Positions 20,306 to 29,600 of a stretch of DNA of 64,000 nt are shown here, in pieces; position 1 is the first letter of the stretch, and every line of letters begins with the position of its first letter. The position numbers were made by a program, and so were the translations under genes. This DNA is from Chondrus crispus (Eukaryota; Rhodophyta; Florideophyceae; Gigartinales; Gigartinaceae), in contig NW_005179060.1 in NCBI RefSeq assembly GCF_000350225.1, forward strand, positions 84,384-148,383, in the 5' to 3' direction. The notes under the pieces were generated by a model. It saw only the letters and a list, made by a program, of their open reading frames with translations, was not told the origin of the DNA and made no database searches.

Positions 20306-21916
20306 TTAATTCGATGCCTCATAATCGGCAAGGTCGTCTTCCACCCCGGCTACCGGCGCGACCGGAGCGTCAGAGGGAACAGAGTCCACATCGGAGTCCC
20401 CCTCTTCCACGACCGCCGCCGAGTCCCCCAACACCATAGGGGTATCCGACACCGGCTCAGACGTAGCCGCCCTCGCCGCTGTCGTCAAGCGTTTAACCCC
20501 CGCCACGAAGTCGGCGTTGCCTACTAGCTGTAGTAATTTGTCCTCTGAGGCACCCAAATCGGCAAATAACCTCCGCCGTGCCGACACCACTCCTCCCGGC
20601 GTCGCGGACTCGGGGTGAGTTACTCCTGCCGGTTCCGTCGCTCTCCGGCCCTCTGCAGGGTTACCACCAGCGTCACTCACAGGCAACGCCCCTGTCGCCA
20701 GCACCACGGGTTCTGTACGCTCTTTCATGAGCTCTGCTTGCAGACTGGTAAACGTGGTGGGGTCAAATCTAATCCAATTGCCGGATCCCGGCCCTCCCGC
20801 ATCCTCACGCCTCCCTGGCGAAACATTTGCCCGATCCGTACGGTCATAATGATGCCCCTGACCATACGGCACGCGCGGCCAATCCACTAAGTCGTGGACC
20901 CCCAACAGCGTCGTCAGCTGAGAGGACACCCAAGGTCCGCTTAAAACCTCCTCCAAGTTTAACTTGCGTTGCCATTTGATTATCATCGTCGGCAACACAT
21001 ATAGTCGCCCGTCGAAGGAAGACCATATGAACCGTTTCGCAACTATTGCGATCCACTCGCTACGGAAAATCATCCAGCGAGGCAAACGCGGCGAGTCGTT
21101 GAGGCTCAAGCCGAAATACACCAAACAAGGTGGAATCTCGGCGAGGAAGTCCGCGGGAACCTCGTACTGGGAGAACCAGTGCGGGATTTGTGGGTATCGC
21201 TCATACCGAGAGTGTGGCTTAAAGGTCGTAGCCTCGATCCATTCGAATGCTACAAAGATCCCGAGAGCGTTCCGCATCCGACGCTCAAACTTGAGCTTGT
21301 CGTAATAACCCGGGTTACTTTCCCGTTCAACATACTCCTCAAAACGGAGAGGAAGAATAGGCCTATTCCGGCGCCTATGCCGGCGGTGGGGNNNNNNNNN
21401 NNNNNNNNNNNNNNNNNNNNNNNGATACCCCACCGCCGGCTCCTCGACGCGTTCCGGCAAGGTGTCCAAGATACGCCGCAGATTGGCGACATATCCACGG
21501 TCTCCTTCCGTACGAAACGCCCATGTGTCGAAATCCCACTCGATCGGGATAGGGCGGTTACACGGCGTCCGTGCAAGCCGACGCACGAGGGCAGCTACAT
21601 ACTTCTCGCGTCGTCCACGCCCATCGCGGCGATACTTCGGCCACACGTGCTCATCCTCCACAACGAGGCGGAAGGAAAAGTCACGCGACCAAACAGCTCG
21701 TAACCTGAGCCCCCCGGGAAAAGCCCCGGTGACGTCCGCGTAAGAACGAATTAGATGGCTCTCCCGTAGACCCTTGGCGCTCAGAAACGGCGCCCGCTCG
21801 AACAATAGCGGGTCATCTGCCAGCGTCTTGCCTCGCAACTCACGCGGTGCCGGCCACTCGCTCCAGCTGGCCCTCGTATTCTCGGGTTCTCCGTACGGAT
21901 TATGGAACCGTTCCAT
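20306..21916 (-). CDS. Antisense accessory gene of Gypsy 1, unknown function
   Basis: Open from an ATG at 21916 (the open frame reaches 21931 only with a TTG) to 20306, about 536 residues, interrupted by an assembly gap (21392-21423) that keeps the frame as given. I do not recognise the protein. It shares four motifs, in order, with the antisense gene of Gypsy 2: (A) FRLVVEDEHVWPKYRR, residues 83-97; (B) RGYVANLRRILDTL, 140-153; (C) PPCLVYFGLSLNDSPRLPRW then EWIAIVAKRF, 262-296; (D) GRLYVLPTMIIKWQRKL, 303-319. The last 200 residues are acidic and Ala/Pro/Ser-rich, probably disordered. No signal peptide, membrane segment, RT or protease motif is seen. A TATA-like TTCTATAAG (complement of about 21952-21960) lies about 40 bases upstream of the ATG, so it may have its own promoter. 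Confidence 0.7.
   Translation of the reverse strand: MERFHNPYGEPENTRASWSEWPAPRELRGKTLADDPLLFERAPFLSAKGLRESHLIRSYADVTGAFPGGLRLRAVWSRDFSFRLVVEDEHVWPKYRRDGRGRREKYVAALVRRLARTPCNRPIPIEWDFDTWAFRTEGDRGYVANLRRILDTLPERVEEPAVGYXXXXXXXXXXXPHRRHRRRNRPILPLRFEEYVERESNPGYYDKLKFERRMRNALGIFVAFEWIEATTFKPHSRYERYPQIPHWFSQYEVPADFLAEIPPCLVYFGLSLNDSPRLPRWMIFRSEWIAIVAKRFIWSSFDGRLYVLPTMIIKWQRKLNLEEVLSGPWVSSQLTTLLGVHDLVDWPRVPYGQGHHYDRTDRANVSPGRREDAGGPGSGNWIRFDPTTFTSLQAELMKERTEPVVLATGALPVSDAGGNPAEGRRATEPAGVTHPESATPGGVVSARRRLFADLGASEDKLLQLVGNADFVAGVKRLTTAARAATSEPVSDTPMVLGDSAAVVEEGDSDVDSVPSDAPVAPVAGVEDDLADYEASN
21392..21423. other. Assembly gap (32 N)
   Basis: The gap is flanked by the inverted repeat CCGGCGGTGGGG / CCCCACCGCCGG, so the missing sequence is probably the loop or core of a GC-rich hairpin that blocked sequencing. 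Confidence 0.98.
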
Positions 21917-22293
21917 CACTCGTCGTGCCAACCAAAGACAGTGTGTCCCCGCTTATAGAACGCGCGACGTAACCGCCCGCTGCAGCGGCGTAAGGGGGAA
22001 AGCGGCAGCTTACAAGCGACAGGAAGGAGCTCGGAAAAAGGGGAGAACGGGAACTCGGGAACGATCGGGCGTTCACAACCGGCACCGGAGTGGAATTCAA
22101 GCTTGCCAAAGGAAACAGAAAGAAAAGGAAGAAAAGCAGGGCAAACTGACTGGCTTTTCGTCGCTCGCTGATCCTCTCCGCCGCATGCAACCTCCAGCAA
22201 ACTCTCACTGGGTGGCCTTAGCGCTGTCAGCTCAAGGGGCGGTTATTTCTACTGTACATACACACGGGGACGCGTGATTCTCTAAGGGGGATC

Positions 22294-22940
22294 TGTAGTG
22301 CACTGCACGCGGTACCGGGACAGCTGTCCTTACCGGCCAAAAATCGCGCTCGCCGCCACCACGTGTACCACGGGTACACGTGGACTCCCCTGCCGCTCTA
22401 CCGGACCTCCCCGTGGACAAGTGTAATCCCGCCGCAACCCATAGGGCCTATGAGGGCTGTACTTGGTCCCCTCGGGGCTACACCAGTTATTTCCTAGTTA
22501 TTCTTATTTACAGTATAATTTAGCTTCGCCATTGCGGCGACGGGGGACTATATAATCAACCCGATTATCAAAATAAAGAGGCACGAAGCCTCGGGTCTTT
22601 TACCTTGGTTTCTGGATTCCAGGTTGTAGCCTCGACTCGGTACTGGCTCGCCCATACCGACCGAGCCATCTACACCCCTGGAATCCCAACTGCCTTCCCC
22701 GCGCGCGTCGACCCTACCGCGCGAGCGCTACGTTAACTACTGTTCTGTCCGCTCTGTTCGTTCTGTTTTTCCTTTAATTCTTCCTCCTTTATTGCTGCCT
22801 ACGTTGCTACTTTTCTACCGCGCAAGCCGCGCCCGGATCCCGGTTCCGGTCATCCACCGGGTGGTCTCCCGAATTTCCTTACGCGTCCGAACGCGCGTTG
22901 GTCTGCTTACAGCCGCCACCCGTGGCTGTAGTGCACGACA
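22294..22940 (+). repeat. 3' LTR of Gypsy 1
   Basis: 647 bp, TGTAGTGCAC to GCACGACA. It differs from the 5' LTR mainly by an unrelated block (22786-22871 against 11693-11770). Confidence 0.92.
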
Positions 22941-24012
22941 TCACCTTCTCCAAAAAGATACATCGTTACACACACGCACCAGCGGATGAGATCAAGGAGA
23001 TATTAGCCGATGCCAGTGTACTCGATGAATCGCTCGAGGCTGCAATCGAGAAGGTTGAGACAGCATGCGAAATCTGCACCAGCAGCGGCCGGCCTACGTC
23101 GTCTAAGAAGGTATCACTGACCCATGTCAACGAAGCGTTCAATGAGGAGCTTCAAATCGACTTCACCTTTTTGCGCATTACGCAGTAGCAAGAGATCGCT
23201 TACCGCTGTCCGTCAGCGGCACAGGATATTCCGAGATGTTCATCACTAACGACAGATCCATGGATTCTATAAAACACAACATTGAGACAGGATGGATATA
23301 TCGCCATGGTGCACCGACAGCAATCACTGCCGACGACGAGTATAGTCGCCGCCCCCTACGAACGTACCTCGACATCCACGGAATATCGTTTCGCCCCAAA
23401 CCAGCACGACGTCATAATAAGATCGGTATCGTTGAGCGGAAAAACGGTACTGTAAAAGCAATCATCGCCAGGCTTGACAAAGAAGTGAGCGATGCAAGCC
23501 CAGCGACAATAGTCGCCCGAGCAGTGTTCTTGTCGAACATGTTCTCTGGCAACAAACTCCTCAGTTCCTATGAACTCGTTCGTGGCTACAGCCCGTCGAT
23601 ACTCGGGATCCCATCCAACAGAGTCACAGACGAACTTCTCCGAGCGCACAAAGAGCAAGTCGCCACCAGAGCTCTCCAGCGCCTGCTAAAATCCCGCACG
23701 CCACACTGCCCCACACCACCGATGTTCTCCCCTGGCGACAAGGTGTGGATCTTCTACCGGTCGACAAAACAAAATGAGAAAAATGAATGGATCTCCGCGA
23801 CCGTCGTCGAGGCTCAGCAGCATTGCCTCATGGTACGACGATCCAAACATGAAAGACCGATGCGAGCCGCGTACGAGGACGTCCGCGTGACACCGCGCGG
23901 TCAGCTCACCGCAGAGCTTATGTCTTGCTCCGTCGAATCCACGCTCGAGGAACGACCGACAACTCCTGACAGCACCGACGGAAACGCCTCCCCAAGTCCC
24001 TTGCACTTATGA
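22941..24012 (+). pseudogene. Copia 1 integrase
   Basis: Resumes after the Gypsy 1 insertion. The zinc/core start reads ACEICTSSGRPTSSKK and EELQIDFTF (first Asp). A stop at about 23186 and a frame change lead to TAITADDEYSRRP (second Asp) and KIGIVERKNGTVK (Glu). The C-terminal domain (FSPGDKVWIFYRSTKQ) precedes the stop at 24012. It would cut host DNA and join the element ends. It is inactive as it stands because the first Asp lies in a different frame from the rest. Confidence 0.75.
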
Positions 24013-25855
24013 TTGCGCTTGCCAGGCACAGTTACAGCAGTCAAAACTGATACTCCCGACTCCACAGCACCACAGATCCCAACTCTCTTTGCAACGCAGA
24101 GTACCCTCGCGGATACTGATAACACCAGTCATCAAAAGAAGAGGACCAGAGACGATGTCGGAACATACGCACAGACAGCATTAAAGCACGCGCAGGATAT
24201 CAGTACCGAATTACAGTCCAACCGCAAACACATTATGTCCGAAATTTATGATGTGATTGGCCGAAACAAGTCACTGCCAGTAAGATCGCTTTCGCCCCCC
24301 ATGGATTTTGGAGGAAGCATTCAAAAATGAGCACGACTCGAACTGGCTCGATGCGTACACCACCGTCAACGACCACGACATCCCTCGTAATTCAAACGTG
24401 ATCACCTCTCACGTGGTCTACAAAGTCAAGACACAGGAGGATGGCTCCCACGACATGAAGGCCCGTATCGTCCCCCACGGGAATCGGGACGATGAGAAAG
24501 ACAGCATACGCAAGGACTCCTCGACAGCCCAGCTCAACGTAATCAGCCTTCTTCTCTCGCCCGTCACATTCCTCGGCTTCCGCCTTGCAACTGCTGACAT
24601 AAAGGGGGCTTATCTACAAAGCGGCCCAATCAAGAGGGACATCTTTGTCCGCCCGCCACGCGAGTGGAGAGGCCCGCGGATGACTCTATGAAAGCTTCTC
24701 AAACTCCCGTACGGTATCGTCGAAGCCGGCCGCCAATGGCAGAAGACGGTCAAAGAGTGGATGTTGAACGATGCTGGATTTGAACGAGCCCATGGACTGA
24801 GCCAGTTATTCACGGAGCGCGATCCCACTGGTCGCATCATCCTCCTCGTCGCAAAAGTCACCGATGATTTCCTACTCGGCGGTTCCGTCGCGGCAATGAA
24901 CTGATTCCTGGCTAAGCTCCGCAAACGATTTATCGTCGGCAAGGTAGTGGTGGACAGCTGTTTTCACTTTAACGGTTTCGAGATCGAACAAGATAGCGAA
25001 GAGAACGTCAAGATGTCGATGATCCGCTACGTGGAACGAATCAAAGCGATTGCTTTTTCACGCACAAGACGCAAACAAATCAACGAGCGCGCGACAGAGT
25101 CTGAAATTAAGCAGTTCCGAAGTATCGCATGCACACTACTGTATCTGGGAAGCGGGGTTCTTCCTCAGGCATCTTTTGCCACGTCTACACTGCAACAGAT
25201 GATATCCCATCTCAGTGTTGATAGCCTCATTACAGCCAATGAGATGGTGAAGGAGCTTCTCGCTCTAAAACCATGGGTCACATTCCGCCACCCGAAGAAC
25301 ATCCGGGAAGTCTTCGTGTGCACATTTTCGGATGCTTCGTTCAACCAGAACTCGGCCAAGGACTACGGTCAATCAGGTGTCATCACTGGCCTACGCATCG
25401 TTACAGACCAAGCTCCAGATATCTTCCACGCGATTGACTGGACGAGTCACAAGCAGAGAAGAGTGAGTTACTCTTCGTATGGTGCAGAGATATTGGCATG
25501 TGCTGATGGGGATGACCGTGGATTCTACATCAAAACTGCCCTTAACTCAATGTTTGCAGCCTCCAGCACCGGCAATGAGCTGCTGGTCGACTCACGCTGC
25601 CTGTACGACACCATTACGACGCTTCACGAGGGCAACGATTATGGACTCCGACAAACCGTTCAACGCATTCGCAACAGCTTCGAAGCTAGTGAACTCAACC
25701 GTATGAGATGGATCCCAGGTCCGCAGAACATAGCCGACGCCCTAACCAAGCGAAACCCATCAACCTATGCACTGCTCAATCGCACTCTCACTGAAGGAAC
25801 CCTCGCGGTCGATGTGTCATCTGGATATGTATTAGATTCCGAAACCTGGAAGTAA
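24013..25855 (+). pseudogene. Copia 1 reverse transcriptase and RNase H
   Basis: A spacer (24013-24330) is followed in another frame by the RT: VVYKVKTQEDGSHDMKARIV, FRLATADIKGAYLQ (first Asp), LPYGIVEAGRQW. The active site reads AKVTDDFLLGG, with Val at the usual Tyr position of YxDD. TGA codons at 24689-24691 and 24902-24904 interrupt the same frame. RNase H is intact: VCTFSDASFNQN (Asp), SYSSYGAEILAC (Glu), LLVDSRCLYD (Asp) and IPGPQNIADALTK. The frame ends at 25855, 70 bases before the 3' LTR. Confidence 0.85.
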
Positions 25856-25925
25856 AGCCCACCTACGCTTGGCCATCGAGTCGCCTCCATTCTCGTGCCA
25901 AATACACGAAGGCGACTGGGGGGAG

Positions 25926-26396
25926 TGTGACAAGTGTGAATGCCACCGATTACACGTCGGACACAATGCATAGATTTCCGCGAGCACCGATTGCCACGGA
26001 CACGGATAACGAACCGGCACGGATAACGAACGGGCACGGTACAGCAAAGCAATGCAAAGCAGAAGAGGGACGAAGTCAGCGACTTTGAAGCATCGGGCAG
26101 GAGCTACACTCAGCGCCTTAGCATTAAGCGACCGTTAGCTTTTAGTTCAGCAAGCAAGTACTGTCAGTAACGGTTAGAGATGTGAGCAACACTAGCGGGT
26201 AGCGAGCAACGCGGTGACACTACATAAGCAAGCAGACTGTAGGTAGCTAAGCGAAGGAGAGCATCGAAGTACACAGAGAGAGAGACGGGACGACTGCGTC
26301 GCCCGGAGCACAACGTGCTCATTCACGACTTCGTAGAGTAGGGATTCCACCAGCATCTTGTAGCTCCCCTCCAACATGGGAGACGCGGCTGCGATA
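25926..26396 (+). repeat. 3' LTR of Copia 1
   Basis: 471 bp, the same length as the 5' LTR. It is followed directly by the duplicated target ACTGT. Confidence 0.92.
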
Positions 26397-26635
26397 ACTG
26401 TACTTACAGCTTGGCAGTACTTATGACATATTCGCTACCGTCTATTGCGACCCCGATGTATCAGGGGTGGGGTGGCCCTCTTCTACCCTTCCACCCCACC
26501 CAACGGCGCTCGCTCACCCCTACAGTTTCCCGTATTGGCGACCTCACACCTGTGCGCCTTCCGCGGCAGCAACAATCAAACCTTGGGAACGGTGCTGCAG
26601 CACAAGCCTGACTTCACCTACAGTAGTGCAATTCA
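26397..26635. other. Non-coding strip between Copia 1 and the SET gene
   Basis: Continuation of the sequence interrupted by Copia 1 (see 7966-8933). No gene. It contains the 3' flank of the SET gene, so a transposon-derived block sits within 240 bp of that gene's stop codon. Confidence 0.5.
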
Positions 26636-29600
26636 TCAATTCATAACGCCAACGCAGTTCCAAGAATTACAAAGACACTCAATCTTTTTGTCCTCGTACG
26701 GTAGTTGATAATTGAACGTCAGTTCTGCAAATGGTGGAATGTTTCGTGTCGCCAGCAACACAACCAGGTCGCGGCCTCGAACGTTGACTATCTTCGCCGC
26801 CATGTTGGGGTCGCAACTGTGGTTTGTGAATCGCGCTCGATTGCTCTTCACAGTTGCATCGACAATCTTGTGCTCGTCAATCTTGAACAGATATGTACCC
26901 AGCCCCTCTGCATCGTACCTCTTCTCACGCAAATCTCCCAAAGGCGTTCGAATGACGTCGCCAGCGTATTCAATTACGAAATCGCCTTTTTGATACCCAG
27001 TCTGCGTGAACAGACCAACTCCGTGGATGCGACTTGTTCCTGTCAGTACGCCCCACAGGGTCTCGTTCCTCATGTAGTCAAACTTAAAAGCATGCACCTC
27101 ATGTTCGAACTGGCGCCAAGACATGCCCACCTTCAACCTCGGAAACTCATCCATTTCTACGCTTCCCGGCAATACTTCGGTTGACGCGTGAAACGTTATC
27201 TCCTGGCTACGCTTATTTGATCCATTCTCCCATTCTGTTGTCGGTTCTTGGGATACTTCAGGGATCCAGTGAACAACGGCATGACGTTTCGCCCGTTGCC
27301 AATCATACCCTTCCGTGCGAGAACAGTTACCTACAAACGACCCCCCTCCGTGTTGGGAGAAAGAATGAACTGGCGAAATTCTCGATTCCATCGCTTCACG
27401 TTTCTTCCATTCAATATGACGTTTGGCAGAAGCAACCTCACTACTAGTAGAAGAAACGGACTCCTGCTTTGCGGCTGATGCGCTGCTTGATTGCCTACAC
27501 ATTTTGCTTAGATATTTTGACATGGGCAAGACTTGAAAGGTTGTGCTGTACTTCCATGTTTCATCGACATCAACACGGCATCGATATGCACCAACAGGCA
27601 GTTTCGCTTTCGCCTGCCACTCTTTACCAGATCCGACTTTCGTAAGCGAAATGCTTAAACCATCTGCGAGGCTTGAAAACTGGCCGCTGATCAGTCTTCT
27701 TGCTAATGCGAGTGCTACAGAGTTTGCCTTCATTTCGCAGATGTGCCAATTAAATTGCACTTCAACCTCCGAAAGCTCTCTGCTTTTCCTCAATAAATGA
27801 CCGTGAGAATCATGTTCCAAGGGCCTCTCTACACAAAGCCCACGGCAGTGAATACAAATCCAGTTATCTCTCTTTCGCCAGTCATGAAACTCGGCCTCGC
27901 TGAGAGAGAGTGTACTCTCTAAACAACTGCGACATACAAGCTCCTTGCAGACATCAAATTTATGGTTGGAGCACTGTAGAGAATCCCCTTTCGACTGGAA
28001 CAACCTCCGCTTGCAAACGTGGCACGGCCGCACGTTTCCCGCTCTGGCTTCACTTGCCCTCAGATCAATGGACAGGCCTAACACTCGGGCACTGTGCCGC
28101 TTTCCCATTACTGAGTAGCCTTTTTCATCCCTGTAGTTATAAAACGTAACTTGCGATTGATATCCCGGAACTCGAATGCTTGGCTGCGCTTTAGGTGGTG
28201 ACTTTTGATACGGAGTTTTTCTCGAACTTCGACGCACCCTGTTTTCCTGGAAACCAATCTTCTTTGCTCTCTCGCAGATATTAGCAACCGACAAAATCTT
28301 TCCCTCCTCTACTACAAGGTCATGATTCTCCGCAAAAAAATCTTGGATTCGCTGCTCTCCGTTGTGTTGCAATATAACAGCTTCGTTGACGAGTGCGTTG
28401 TCTTGGTTGTAATGGCAAAGGTCAACGCAAACATGCCGAAACTTTTTGACAACACCAGCTATTCCGGAAATCTTCCCAGCTTCAAGATCCGATCTGATGG
28501 AAGATAAGTCTGGTGGTCCGTACCCATAAACTGAGAAACTCGAAAAACAGTCAAGTACGTCTAAAGCTTCAAGCCTCAAACAAAGCTTAAAGGCTGCAAA
28601 GATGAAATCTGGAGACCGGGCCCTGCTGGCCAGAACCAAAAGGGAGGCAGAAGAATCGACGGCCAGCAACAAATCTTCGCGCAAACTTTGGCAAATGTCT
28701 TGCTTAAGCTGTCTGTTCAAAATCTTCGGGCCAGCCTCTCTAATCATACTCGAGATTTTGCTAGCCTTCTCCTTCGCTTTTGATAATAGGGCGTCCCAAA
28801 AGTTGGAACAAGGCATTTCTACTGGGGGGCGAGCGTTCCTAGCCCACTGCCTCTGATCATTTGTAGGAAATTGACATTCAAGGTTCTCCGCCGGCTCGTC
28901 TTCATCGTTCGAGGTAGTGACTTCAAGAGTTCGGGGAGCCGGGAGCCCTATGCTTTCGTCGTCTTTGCCGTCCGATGAAAAATACGCATCAAACGCAAGG
29001 TCCGATGAGGCTTCATCATTCCTTTTCGGGGTTGGCATTTCCGGAGGGGCTAATTCAGTTGACACTGACCGAACCTCGCCACGAAAAGCTGGTGGCTCCT
29101 CGCTCTGTGCTTTCAAATTTTCTTTTCCTGAACGCAGTTCCGACACGCGCCCGCTCTTGCGTCGACCATCGGCTGGTGGCCCCGCCGAGTCTTTAGATGG
29201 CTTTTCTGATACTTCGCTGCTGTGATTCACAACCGAAAACTTTCGACCAAGCTCTTCTCTAAGAAAAGTAGCAGACGGTATAAATGTTTGCCTCGTTAGC
29301 ATCGGCCTGTGGGTGCGGCAGTTATATCCTGGCCGAAAAGTTAGTATCTTGAAGAATACGGAGATGTCCTTCTGCACACTTGAACATAAATTCTGTCCAG
29401 TGTATAGCTCGGTTGCACCCGAATGGCGACTAAGATAGTAATCTATTGAAGAAAATGATGCGATATCCGGTTGCATTCGAAGCGACCTTTCCTTGATGTC
29501 CCAAAATACAGCGCACCCAGTATTGCGATTCGAAACATCAATATGGACGGCCGCCCATCCCTTGGACAAAAATTGGCGACCGAGCTCTCCGCAATATGCC

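Larger units (their letters stand above)
11201..22940 (+). mobile_element. Gypsy chromovirus 1 with an antisense accessory gene
   Basis: Bounded by LTRs 11201-11839 and 22294-22940 and flanked by the 5-bp duplication TCACC (11196-11200, 22941-22945). Interior order: primer-binding site, gag, protease, RT, RNase H, integrase with GPY/F module, chromodomain, a non-coding stretch, then an antisense gene (20306-21916), then the 3' LTR. The G-rich tract CTAAGGGGGAT (about 22281-22291) is the likely polypurine tract. gag and pol carry several stops and frameshifts. Confidence 0.93.
8934..26396 (+). mobile_element. Copia element 1, full length, split by Gypsy chromovirus 1
   Basis: Two 471-bp LTRs (8934-9404, 25926-26396) differ at about nine positions that I could see. 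The 5-bp sequence ACTGT flanks the element on both sides (8929-8933, 26397-26401), so it inserted as a unit. Order gag, protease, integrase, RT, RNase H identifies Ty1/Copia. All genes are broken by stops and frameshifts. The interior is interrupted at 11201-22940. A G-rich polypurine tract (about 25914-25925) lies just before the 3' LTR. The LTR ends in ATA rather than CA. Confidence 0.93.
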
